Source of the DNA: Phycisphaerae bacterium
GTDB taxonomy: Bacteria > Planctomycetota > Phycisphaerae > Phycisphaerales > UBA1924
Length of the DNA: 64,000 nucleotides
Reading direction: 5' to 3'
Assembly (NCBI GenBank): GCA_014192545.1
Contig: BJHL01000001.1
Location: forward strand, 827,116 to 891,115
Shown: one piece after another, positions 1 through 7,418 of the stretch
Layout of the letters: every line of letters starts with the position of its first letter
Position numbering within the stretch: the stretch's first letter is position 1
Translations under genes and position numbers: made by a program
Notes under the pieces: model-generated
The model's database searches: none
Told to the model about the DNA's origin: nothing
What the model saw: the letters and a program-made list of their open reading frames with translations, nothing else

Positions 1-128
<128 letters not shown>

Positions 129-156
129 TTCGAGGGCTTGCGCCCTCGTGTTCTTG

Positions 157-888
157 TTAGTTGCGGGGGGCCAAGGTGAAGGCGGTGGGGTCGCGGAAGT
201 CGATGAAGCGGGCGGAGCCGTCGACGGCGAGCATGTTGCCGGCGTCGGGCTGGGTGTGCCAGGTTGCTTCGTCGGCAGCTTGCGGGTCGCGGGGAACTCG
301 GGTGGCGTAGAACCAGGCGGGGTCGCCGGTCAGCAGGACTTTGCTGTGCGTCGTGGTGATTTCGTAGAGGGCGAGGGGGCGATTGAGTTCGGTCGCGCGG
401 GAGAGGGATGCGTCGAGCAGCAGGTCGTTAGCGCGGTAGCTATTGCCGAAGGTGTTGAAGCAGGAACCTTGGCTGAGGATGCTGGGGGCGGGTGTGCCGG
501 CGATGGTGGTGCCGCGTGCGGTGATGCCGATGTCGCTGGGGCATTGGAAGAGGCGCGTGACTTGTGAGAGGTCGTTGATCGCGGCTTGATCCATGTATTG
601 ATTGATGGGGCGCGATTGGGCGAGGATGGGTGTGCGGCTGGGGCCCACGAATTCGACGCCGCCGTATTTCCAAGTGGGGAGTTCGGCGGTGCGGGGGAGG
701 CGGTCGTTGTTGTCTTGGATGTAGAGCGCCCAGCCGATGCCGATTTGGCGAAGGTTGCTGGCGCAGAGGGAGCGATTGGCGACCGAGCGTGCGCGGCTGA
801 GGGTGGGCAAGAGAATGGCGAGGAGCAGCGCGATGATCGCGATGCAGATGAGGAGTTCGAGAAGGGTGAGGCCGCGGCGTCGGTGCAA
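157..888 (-). CDS. Prepilin-type N-terminal cleavage/methylation domain protein
   Basis: A 243-residue exported pseudopilin-like protein. The N-terminus has basic residues, then a type III (class III) leader with processing expected after Gly6 (RRRG|LTLLE) and Glu at mature position 5, followed by a hydrophobic helix of about 20 residues. The C-terminal part has a His...VDG segment ([14 protein letters not shown]) resembling the H-X9-DG signature of the large planctomycete DUF1559-like pseudopilin families. The family is thought to be processed by a prepilin peptidase and held at the membrane; individual roles are unknown. It stands alone, divergent from mgtE, far from the pilus operon at 29-41 kb. 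The 253-bp gap to mgtE shows no convincing riboswitch or promoter. Confidence 0.85.
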   Translation of the reverse strand: MHRRRGLTLLELLICIAIIALLLAILLPTLSRARSVANRSLCASNLRQIGIGWALYIQDNNDRLPRTAELPTWKYGGVEFVGPSRTPILAQSRPINQYMDQAAINDLSQVTRLFQCPSDIGITARGTTIAGTPAPSILSQGSCFNTFGNSYRANDLLLDASLSRATELNRPLALYEITTTHSKVLLTGDPAWFYATRVPRDPQAADEATWHTQPDAGNMLAVDGSARFIDFRDPTAFTLAPRN

Positions 889-1141
889 GAACGAATCTCC
901 GAGGGGGAGATGTTACCACGAAAGACTGCCGGATGGGAAAAAAAGTGTAAGATTGAGTTTTGTTTGGTTGGTGTACGAATGTGTGAGTGTGGGCGCGCAT
1001 GGGCCGAATGCATGAGAAGCTGGGCGCTGGAGGCTTGGTGGAACGTACTTGGCAAATGCGGACAGAGCAGAGATTGAACAACTTTGCTGCGATGACGAGA
1101 GGAAGTGCGTGACTGAGGTGCTTTCGAGATAAACTGGGGGC

Positions 1142-2578
1142 GTGACGCCTACTTGTCAATTACTGCTGCCGGAAATTGAGGAGCTGATTGCGACCGGCTC
1201 TTACGGCGACTTGCGTGATGCGCTGCATCATGTGCATCCGGCGGATGTGGCTGATTTGGTGAATGAGCTTGGGCCTAAGAAGGGGGCGGTCGCGTTTCGG
1301 TTTTTGGCGCGAGATGATGCGGCGAGTGCGTTTCCGTATTTGTCGGCCCAGACGCAGGAGGCGATTATCGCGGAGCTTGGGACGGAAGCTTCGGCGAAGA
1401 TGATTGAAGAGATGAGCGCGGACGACCGGGCGAGGCTGGTGGATGAGCTGCCTGAGTCGGTGGCGCAGCGGATTGTGGCGAGTTTGACTCCGCAGTCGCG
1501 CAGCGAAGTGCAGGCGATTTTGGGGTATCCGGAAAAGAGCGTTGGGCGCATCATGACGCCTGACTATGTGCGGGTGAATCCGGAGTGGACGGTTGCAAGG
1601 GCGCTGGACCATGTGCGGCGGTATGGGCGCGATGCCGAGACGATCAATGTGATTTATGTGGTGGATGAGGCGGGGCGATTGGTGGATGATCTGCGGCTGC
1701 GGCAGGTGATTTTGTCGAGTCCGGATGCGCGGATTGAAGACTTGATGAATCGCAGTTTTGTGACGCTGCGGGCGGATCAGCCTCGTGAAGATGCGGTGCG
1801 GCTCATGGCGCGGTATGACCGGACAGCGCTGCCTGTGGTGGATTCGCGCGGCGCGCTGATTGGGATTGTGACGCACGATGACGTGGCGGATGTGGCGCAG
1901 ATTGAAGCCACGGAAGACATGCAGAAGATGGGCGGCGTGGCGGCGCTGGAAGCACCGTTTGATAAGGCATCGCCGTTTGATTTGGTGAAGAAGCGGGCAC
2001 CGTGGCTGGCGTTGCTGTTCATGAGCGAATTGCTGACGAGCAATGCGCTGGTGTATTTTGATACGCAGATTGAAAAAGCGGCGATTTTGGCGGTGTTTTT
2101 GCCGGCGATTATTTCGAGCGGGGGCAACAGCGGCAGTCAGGCGAGCACGCTGGTGATTCGCGCGCTGGCACTTGGCGAAGTGGGGCTGCGCGACTGGTGG
2201 CGGGTGCTGCGGCGCGAGTTGCTGGTGGCGGGGATGCTGGGACTGATCATCGGGTTGATCGGACTTTTCCGCGTGAACTTGTGGGGGTGGCTTGGCTGGT
2301 GGGAGCGGACGGAGATTGATCCCGACACGGGTGAGAGAATCGTGAACATGACGGTGCAACAGCACTTTACTGTTCTGAGTGTGACGATTTCGGTGTCGCT
2401 GTTTGGTGTGGTGCTGTGGGGCAGCATCATGGGGGCGATGCTGCCGTTCATTCTGAAGAAGTGCAAGCTGGACCCGGCCGGCAGCAGCACGCCGTTTGTG
2501 GCGACGCTGGTGGACGTGACGGGGATCATCATTTACTTCTCGGTGGCGATGGTGATTTTGAAGGGGACGTTGTTGTAA
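1142..2578 (+). CDS. mgtE: Magnesium transporter MgtE
   Basis: This 478-residue protein has the full MgtE layout: an N-terminal helical MgtE_N domain (about residues 10-120), a tandem CBS pair (about 135-260, including IMTPDYVRVNPEWTV and the second CBS at VTLRADQP), a plug helix, and a C-terminal block of five membrane helices (about 285-478). MgtE is a homodimeric Mg2+ channel; the N and CBS domains sense cytosolic Mg2+ and close the pore. The conserved pore segment SSGGNSGSQAST is present. The start is GTG at 1142; the gene is monocistronic and convergent with the next gene. The 253 bp upstream do not match an M-box Mg riboswitch by eye. Length is slightly above the typical 450 residues. 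Confidence 0.95.
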   Translation: MTPTCQLLLPEIEELIATGSYGDLRDALHHVHPADVADLVNELGPKKGAVAFRFLARDDAASAFPYLSAQTQEAIIAELGTEASAKMIEEMSADDRARLVDELPESVAQRIVASLTPQSRSEVQAILGYPEKSVGRIMTPDYVRVNPEWTVARALDHVRRYGRDAETINVIYVVDEAGRLVDDLRLRQVILSSPDARIEDLMNRSFVTLRADQPREDAVRLMARYDRTALPVVDSRGALIGIVTHDDVADVAQIEATEDMQKMGGVAALEAPFDKASPFDLVKKRAPWLALLFMSELLTSNALVYFDTQIEKAAILAVFLPAIISSGGNSGSQASTLVIRALALGEVGLRDWWRVLRRELLVAGMLGLIIGLIGLFRVNLWGWLGWWERTEIDPDTGERIVNMTVQQHFTVLSVTISVSLFGVVLWGSIMGAMLPFILKKCKLDPAGSSTPFVATLVDVTGIIIYFSVAMVILKGTLL

Positions 2579-2608
2579 CGGCAGTAAGTGCTTTGCCTTC
2601 TCGTGCCT

Positions 2609-3934
2609 TTACTCCTTCTGATCTTCCTCATCTTCGCCTGCCCAGTCGCTGGGGTCCCAGCCGGTGAGTTCCTGGTCGGGGCCTTCCCAGGGGTTGCCGC
2701 CGTGGCGGCGTTTTTCGAAGGCGTTGGCGAGGTCTTGCTCGTTTTCGATGCCGGTTTCGTAGGCGTTGCGTTGGCGGTCATCGAGGAGGGCGACGACTTC
2801 TTTGATGAGGTCTTTGCGGACTTTTGCTTCTTTTTTCTGGCGTTCCATCATCTCGGGGGTTTGCTGGCGTTCCCAGTAGGGGGTTTCGTCTTTCTTGCCG
2901 GCGATCATGTCCTCGTCTTGTTTCTTGAGGTCTTCGATTGCGAACTGCATGAGTTTGCGGTCGGCTTCTTTGACGGCGGCGGTCACTTGCTCGCGCTGTT
3001 TGTCGCTGAGGCTGCGGAGTTTGAGGATTGCTTTGACTTGCGGCAGGCGTTTGCTGGGTTGCCACTGCCAGGTGTATTCGGCGCGGAGGCGTTGACGCAT
3101 GAAGCGCTCGGCGGCTTCGCCTTGCAGGGTTTCGCCCACTTGGCGGGCGTAACGCACGTGGGCTTGGCGCATTTTTTCCATGCGATCTTTGATGGTGTCG
3201 GCGTCGCTCTTGGAGAGTTTTTTCTCTTCCATGCCCCAGTAGCCCCACTCGGTGCCCAGCACGGGCTTGGCGGCGGCGCGGTAGTCTTTGATGAGCAGGT
3301 CCATGCTGTTGGCGTATTGCTCGAGGACGGTGTCGAGGCTGGTCATGTCGGCCTTGGTGAGTTTGCTGGCGCGAAGGACGCCGATCAGATCGGGGATGCC
3401 TTGCTCTTGGCCTGGGTAATAGTACATGGCGGATTCGTTGTCGCCTTGTTGTTGCAGCATGTAGTACATCGATTGCTGGACTTGCTGGGTGCCGCGCAGG
3501 AGCAGTCGCCGGCGTGAACGCTCGAACTTGGGCCAGCCGTCGTTGGCTTGGTCGGGCTCGAGGAGCGTCTTGAGATCGTTCATGACTGACTTTTCGAGGT
3601 CGATCACTTCGGTGCGGCGTTCTTCGCCCAGCTTCTTCCACGTTTCCATCATCTTGGCTTGGTCGCCATCTTCGTCGGGCCAGTCTTCCATCGAGCGGTG
3701 GGCGCGCAGCGTGATGGTGCGGGCGCGGGCCATGGCGGAACGCATGAGTTCGAGAGCGGCGGCTTGCTGCTCTTTGGTGAGTTTGGCGGCGTCGGTCAGA
3801 TTTTCGAGGTCTTCGATGGTGAAGAGCGTGCTGCCCAGCGAGACTTCGTTGGCGATGGTTTCTTGAGCGCGGGCGGGTGCGGCGACGAGCACCGACGTGA
3901 TGGCGGCGAGCGCGAACAGACGACGAAACTGCAT
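2609..3934 (-). CDS. Secreted hypothetical protein, helical and highly charged
   Basis: A 441-residue protein that I do not recognise. It begins with a clear Sec signal peptide (MQFRRLFALAAI... cut near ARA|QET, about residue 23). The mature part is almost entirely predicted helix, rich in K, E, Q and R, with repeated LTKEQQAAALEL and LSDKQREQVTAAV segments that resemble the LTxEQ repeats of Spy/CpxP-like or planctomycete periplasmic proteins, and it ends in an acidic tail (DWAGEDEEDQKE). Likely periplasmic. It is convergent with mgtE (30-bp gap) and divergent from the GH57 amylase, so no operon partner suggests a function. The resemblance to LTxxQ proteins is inference from spacing only. Confidence 0.75.
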   Translation of the reverse strand: MQFRRLFALAAITSVLVAAPARAQETIANEVSLGSTLFTIEDLENLTDAAKLTKEQQAAALELMRSAMARARTITLRAHRSMEDWPDEDGDQAKMMETWKKLGEERRTEVIDLEKSVMNDLKTLLEPDQANDGWPKFERSRRRLLLRGTQQVQQSMYYMLQQQGDNESAMYYYPGQEQGIPDLIGVLRASKLTKADMTSLDTVLEQYANSMDLLIKDYRAAAKPVLGTEWGYWGMEEKKLSKSDADTIKDRMEKMRQAHVRYARQVGETLQGEAAERFMRQRLRAEYTWQWQPSKRLPQVKAILKLRSLSDKQREQVTAAVKEADRKLMQFAIEDLKKQDEDMIAGKKDETPYWERQQTPEMMERQKKEAKVRKDLIKEVVALLDDRQRNAYETGIENEQDLANAFEKRRHGGNPWEGPDQELTGWDPSDWAGEDEEDQKE

Positions 3935-4139
3935 GAGAGGCCCCTTTCTTGCGTGCGAATTGTGACGCGATGGGTACAGACTACCAGACTATTAGCCTAC
4001 CAGACATAGGGCAAAGCTGCAAGTCAAGATTGCGGGTGCCCGGCGAGAAAGACACCGCAGGCGGAATCTGCGCCTAGAGAAAATGGGTGCGAGTTGGTTT
4101 TCGTTTGTGCGTTTGGTCGTTTGGCTGTATACTGGTTGC

Positions 4140-5432
4140 ATGGCGAGCATTTGCTTTTACTTCGAGGTTCACCAGCCGCACCGTTTGCGTCGGTACAGCG
4201 TGTTTGATCAAGACCCGTTTTACTTCGATGATGCGAAGAACGGCGAGATCTGCAAGAAGGTCGCGGACAAGTGCTATCGCCCGGCGACGCGGCAGATTCT
4301 GGAAATGGTCAAGCGGCACAAGGGCAACTTTCGTGTGAGCTATGCCATTACGGGTACGGTGCTGGACCAGCTTGAGCGATGGGCGCCGGATGTGATTGCG
4401 ACGTTTCAAGAACTGAGCAAGACCGGCTGCTGCGAGTTTGTGGGCGAGACGTATTACCACTCGCTGAGTGCGTTGTACTCGCGCACGGAGTTTGATGAGC
4501 AGGTGCAGATGCACACCAACAAGATTCAGGAACTCTTCGGGCAGACGCCGAGGGTTTTCCGGAATACGGAACTCATTTATAACAACGACTTGGCGTGGCA
4601 CGTGAGCAACATGCTGGACAAGGACGGCAATCGCCGGTGGAAGGGCATGTTGTGCGAGGGCGTGGATCGGCATCTTGGTTTCCGCAAGCCGACGTATTTG
4701 TACACGCCGCCTGGCAAGCCGATTGGTCGCGACAACAAGCCGTTTGGCGTGCTGCTAAAGAACTATCGGCTGAGTGATGACATCGCGTTTCGGTTCAGCA
4801 ATCGCGGCTGGGCGGAATGGCCCCTGAGCGCGGAGAAGTTTGCACAGTGGGTGAATCAGATTAATGGCGATGGGTATTTGTGCAACTTGTTCATGGACTA
4901 TGAAACGTTTGGCGAGCACCAGTGGGTGGATACAGGGATTTTCGAGTTCCTCAATGCGCTGCCCGAGAAGGTGTTTGATGTGGCGAAGAAAGCCGACGGC
5001 ACGACGGAAAACCACTTTGTGACGCCCAGCATGGCGCTGGATCAGTTCACGCCCGTTGGTGAGTATGACGTGCATGACTACATCAGTTGGGCGGACACGG
5101 AGCGAGATTTGTCGGCGTGGCGCGACAACGCGATGCAGCACAACGCGCTGAACGAAACCTTCGGGCTGGAGAAGGCCGTGAAGGATGCGTATCAGAAGGC
5201 GATGATCGCGGGCGACCAAAAGCAGCGGCACGACGCGTGGCACCTGCTCAACGATTGGCGCAAGCTGACGACGAGCGACCACTTTTACTACATGTGCACG
5301 AAGTATTTCGCGGACGGCGACGTGCACAAGTACTTCAGCCCGTATGACAGCCCGTATGACGCGTATATCAACTTTATGAATGTGTTGGATAATTTGAGGA
5401 CGCGGTTGGATGCGGGGGTGGTGGTGTCGTAG
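4140..5432 (+). CDS. Glycoside hydrolase family 57 (alpha-amylase type)
   Basis: The chosen start is ATG 4140, which gives 430 residues beginning MASICFYFEVHQPHRLRRY, the usual N-terminus of GH57 amylases; an in-frame ATG at 4083 would add 19 unconserved residues. GH57 enzymes are retaining hydrolases that act on alpha-1,4-glucans. The family nucleophile region (RNTELIYNNDLAW) and the acid/base region (MDYETFGEHQW) are both visible, as is the N-terminal HQPHR metal/substrate loop. There is no signal peptide, so it is cytosolic and probably turns over a glycogen-like reserve. It is monocistronic and convergent with the acetyltransferase, with two palindromic elements in the gap. Which glucan it cleaves cannot be decided from sequence alone. 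Confidence 0.9.
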   Translation: MASICFYFEVHQPHRLRRYSVFDQDPFYFDDAKNGEICKKVADKCYRPATRQILEMVKRHKGNFRVSYAITGTVLDQLERWAPDVIATFQELSKTGCCEFVGETYYHSLSALYSRTEFDEQVQMHTNKIQELFGQTPRVFRNTELIYNNDLAWHVSNMLDKDGNRRWKGMLCEGVDRHLGFRKPTYLYTPPGKPIGRDNKPFGVLLKNYRLSDDIAFRFSNRGWAEWPLSAEKFAQWVNQINGDGYLCNLFMDYETFGEHQWVDTGIFEFLNALPEKVFDVAKKADGTTENHFVTPSMALDQFTPVGEYDVHDYISWADTERDLSAWRDNAMQHNALNETFGLEKAVKDAYQKAMIAGDQKQRHDAWHLLNDWRKLTTSDHFYYMCTKYFADGDVHKYFSPYDSPYDAYINFMNVLDNLRTRLDAGVVVS

Positions 5433-5434
5433 AG

Positions 5435-5460
5435 GTAGGCCGCGCGTCCGGGGCGACAGG
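5435..5460 (+). repeat. GTAGG palindromic element, copy A (degenerate)
   Basis: This reads GTAGGCCGCGCGTCCGGGGC followed by GACAGG. It matches the reverse complement of the copy at 46994-47019 at most positions, including the flanking GTAGG and CAGG, although its own stem is decayed. It starts 2 bp after the amylase stop codon. Confidence 0.55.
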
Positions 5461-5510
5461 CGTTCACCTAGAGGCTCAGAGTTCTGGGAGACTCGCCGAC
5501 TGTTGCGTTG

Positions 5511-5534
5511 TGCCCGGCGGGACGCCGGGCCTAC
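5511..5534 (-). repeat. GTAGG palindromic element, copy B
   Basis: A perfect 7-bp stem GCCCGGC / GCCGGGC with a 5-base GGGAC loop, followed by CTAC. Read on the minus strand it has the same GTAGG-stem-loop-stem layout as copies A and C. It lies in the convergent gap, and its GTAGG supplies the TAG stop of the acetyltransferase gene. It may act as a bidirectional terminator. Confidence 0.6.
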
Positions 5535-6169
5535 ACCGTCTTACTCAAAATCACACTGCGATAGTTCGTGTACGGCCACTGCCAGTGCTCCACGAATCGG
5601 TATCCGCGACGCATGTAGAAGTTCATGAGGTCGGTGTCGGGTTCGGCCATGCTGAGGCCTAGTTCTTTGGCTTTATCTTCGCGGGCGCGGCGTTCGACGG
5701 TGCCCAGGAGCATTTGGCCTATGCCGCAGCCTTGGTAGGTTGGGTCGACGGCAAACTGGCTGAACCAGGCGACGTCGGGGCGGTGGAACCAGGCGGGGCC
5801 TTCGGCTTCTTCGATTTCGTGGTAGAGGATGATGCCGACGATTTTTTGTTGGGCGATGGGGAGGACGCCGCGTGCGTGGGGGGGGTCTTGGGGGTCGGGC
5901 ACGGGGATGTGTTCGACGGCGACCCAAGCTTCGCCACTGAAGAGGCGCTGCTCGGTTTGGGCGTCGGTTTGCCGGCCAGCGAGGGGGGCGAGGCCCATTT
6001 GCACTTGCTTGGCGTATGCGCGGTGGAGGAGTTTGGTGATTTCGGAGATGGAGTCGGTGGGGCTGAGGCGGCGCACGGTGATGTTGGGCGACTCGCGATG
6101 GGCGGAATCGGCGTTTTGGGCCGGTTTGGGTTGCGGCTGCTTGGGGTTTTCAGGCATCGCGTGCGACAT
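5531..6169 (-). CDS. GNAT family N-acetyltransferase
   Basis: About 212 residues from the ATG at 6169 (another in-frame ATG sits at 6157; neither has a strong Shine-Dalgarno). The first 30 or so residues are Pro/Gln/Asn-rich and probably disordered. A GNAT domain then runs to the C-terminus: acetyl-CoA binding motif A is seen as FAVDPTYQGCGIGQMLLGTV, a Q/RxxGxG/A-type pyrophosphate loop, followed by motif B (LGLSMAEPDTDLMNFYMRRG) and the final YRSVILSKTV strand. These enzymes transfer acetyl from acetyl-CoA to an amine; the acceptor is unknown. The reading frame continues open far upstream across the thioesterase, but that part is low-complexity shadow and is excluded. Confidence 0.85.
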   Translation of the reverse strand: MSHAMPENPKQPQPKPAQNADSAHRESPNITVRRLSPTDSISEITKLLHRAYAKQVQMGLAPLAGRQTDAQTEQRLFSGEAWVAVEHIPVPDPQDPPHARGVLPIAQQKIVGIILYHEIEEAEGPAWFHRPDVAWFSQFAVDPTYQGCGIGQMLLGTVERRAREDKAKELGLSMAEPDTDLMNFYMRRGYRFVEHWQWPYTNYRSVILSKTV

Positions 6170-6313
6170 GCGTGAGAGTGTAGACTGTGCTGCTGGCAAT
6201 TCGTTGCTCCGACTGATGACTGGTGTTGCTGTCTGGGCTGATGTCACGGGCTGGTGCGGCGGTGAGCTGGCGTGATTTCTCTTTCGCATAAGTATACACA
6301 CGGTTTCATATCT

Positions 6314-6793
6314 ATGCATACACCGCATCCGCCGAGTCAGCCGAGCAATGAACTTTCTCGCACGTGCAGCGTGCAGCTTCGCGTGCGGTACAGCGAGTGT
6401 GACCCCATGGGCGTGGCGCATCATGCCAACTACGCGCCGTGGATGGAAGTGGGGCGCACCGAACTGCTGCGGCAAAGCGGCGTGAGTTACGCGAAGCTGG
6501 AAACCGAGGGCGTGTTCTTGGTCATCGCGAAGATGGAGATCAATTACAAGCGGCCGATTCGGTACGACGATGTGGTGGAAGTGCGCACGACCTGGAAGGG
6601 CGGCGGACGCGTGAAGATTGTGCACGAGTATGAGTTGTGGGTGGTTGAGCACGGCGGCCACGCGATGGGGAATATCGCGGCGGCTGGCGGTGCGGATGTG
6701 CCGGTACTGTGCGCGACGGCGGGGACGATGCTGGCGTGCGTGGATGGGAAGGGGGTGTTGAGGGGGTTGCCGGGGTGGTTGGTGAGTGGGTGA
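6314..6793 (+). CDS. Acyl-CoA thioesterase, YbgC/FadM hotdog family
   Basis: 159 residues from ATG 6314; an earlier in-frame start at 6272 would add 14 unconserved residues. The hotdog 4HBT signature is clear: VRYSECDPMGVAHHANYAPW, with the catalytic Asp of the YSECDPMG loop and the GVAHHANY helix, then EGVFLVIAKMEINYKRPIRY. Such enzymes hydrolyse short-chain or 4-hydroxybenzoyl-type acyl-CoAs in the cytosol; in some bacteria YbgC associates with Tol-Pal, but no tol genes are present here. The last codons and the TGA stop lie inside an 8-bp tandem repeat array, so the true C-terminus may have been extended or altered by repeat growth. Confidence 0.88.
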   Translation: MHTPHPPSQPSNELSRTCSVQLRVRYSECDPMGVAHHANYAPWMEVGRTELLRQSGVSYAKLETEGVFLVIAKMEINYKRPIRYDDVVEVRTTWKGGGRVKIVHEYELWVVEHGGHAMGNIAAAGGADVPVLCATAGTMLACVDGKGVLRGLPGWLVSG

Positions 6794-6845
6794 GACGGTG
6801 AGACGGTGAGAGGGTGAGTCGGTGAGAGGGTGAGAGGGTGATGAT
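6782..6845. repeat. Octamer tandem array, unit GTGAG(A/T)(C/G)G, about 8 copies
   Basis: Eight consecutive 8-bp units read GTGAGTGG, GTGAGACG, GTGAGACG, GTGAGAGG, GTGAGTCG, GTGAGAGG, GTGAGAGG and GTGATGAT. The array begins inside the thioesterase C-terminus and contains its stop codon. All three + frames across it hit TGA because of the GTGA core. Confidence 0.9.
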
Positions 6846-6875
6846 AAATGTTGGACGCAGCAATAATCGAGGTCG

Positions 6876-7415
6876 ATGACTTCCCGTCGTATCCAACTAG
6901 TGTGGCCGAACGTGCCGCTGCGACTGATTGAGCGCGACGGGGTGGTCACTTTGGGAACCGATTTGCGAGCCGCAAGGTGGAGGCATGTTTTTGGTTCGAT
7001 CTTCGCGATCACGATTGTTGCGATTCTCGTGGTGTTGCTCGCTGGGCCGGCGCGCAAGCTGCCCGTCACTGCAATTTATGTTGTCGTAGGTCTGAGCGTC
7101 GGCGTGGCGTGTGCCGGCGTCATTGCGATGCTCGTTCGTCAAACGGTCGCAGATCACGAGCAGTTTGCCGTCTTCTCGACCCAGACGCGTGAACTGCGTC
7201 TTTTGGGTCAGCCGACGCTGACACTCGATGCGCGTACGCCGACGTTTGAAAACATCATCAACAAGACACGTCGATCAAATCAGACAGCTTTTCGTCATGT
7301 GAGTGCAACGTGCGTGACGAACGCGGGTGAGCGAGTTCGGGTGGAGTTTATAGCAAGCCCGTTTTCCGATGCACGTCGTCTCGCGGCTGAGTTCTTTGCA
7401 CGTTGTGGGAAATAG
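6876..7415 (+). CDS. Hypothetical membrane protein
   Basis: A 179-residue protein that I do not recognise. Residues 1-40 are cytosolic-looking. Two hydrophobic helices follow (about 41-60 FAITIVAILVVLLAG and 66-90 VTAIYVVVGLSVGVACAGV). A soluble C-terminal half comes next, with beta-rich segments (FAVFSTQTRELRLLGQPTLT) that read like a PH-like or DUF-type membrane-anchored sensor fold; this fold guess is weak. It sits between the repeat array and lysS, with a 3-bp convergent gap to lysS, so transcription from both sides must overlap. No operon partner. Confidence 0.6.
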   Translation: MTSRRIQLVWPNVPLRLIERDGVVTLGTDLRAARWRHVFGSIFAITIVAILVVLLAGPARKLPVTAIYVVVGLSVGVACAGVIAMLVRQTVADHEQFAVFSTQTRELRLLGQPTLTLDARTPTFENIINKTRRSNQTAFRHVSATCVTNAGERVRVEFIASPFSDARRLAAEFFARCGK

Positions 7416-7418
7416 TGG

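Noticed and set aside
889..1141. Mg-sensing M-box riboswitch before mgtE
   Set aside because: The conserved M-box core is not visible in this 253-bp gap, and no clear aptamer plus terminator layout can be drawn.
2588..3517. A 309-residue open frame antisense to the secreted charged protein
   Set aside because: Its composition (Phe, Val, Gly and Glu biased, no known motif) is what the complement of a Lys/Glu/Gln-rich gene gives. The minus-strand gene has a signal peptide and a coherent reading.
3981..4005. CTACCAGAC direct repeat (two copies, 16-bp period) upstream of the amylase
   Set aside because: Two 9-bp copies are too little evidence for an operator; they may be chance or another decayed repeat.
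5531..7069. A longer acetyltransferase of 512 residues
   Set aside because: The extra N-terminal 300 residues run antisense through the thioesterase and the tandem repeat and are low complexity. The GNAT domain is complete from the later start.
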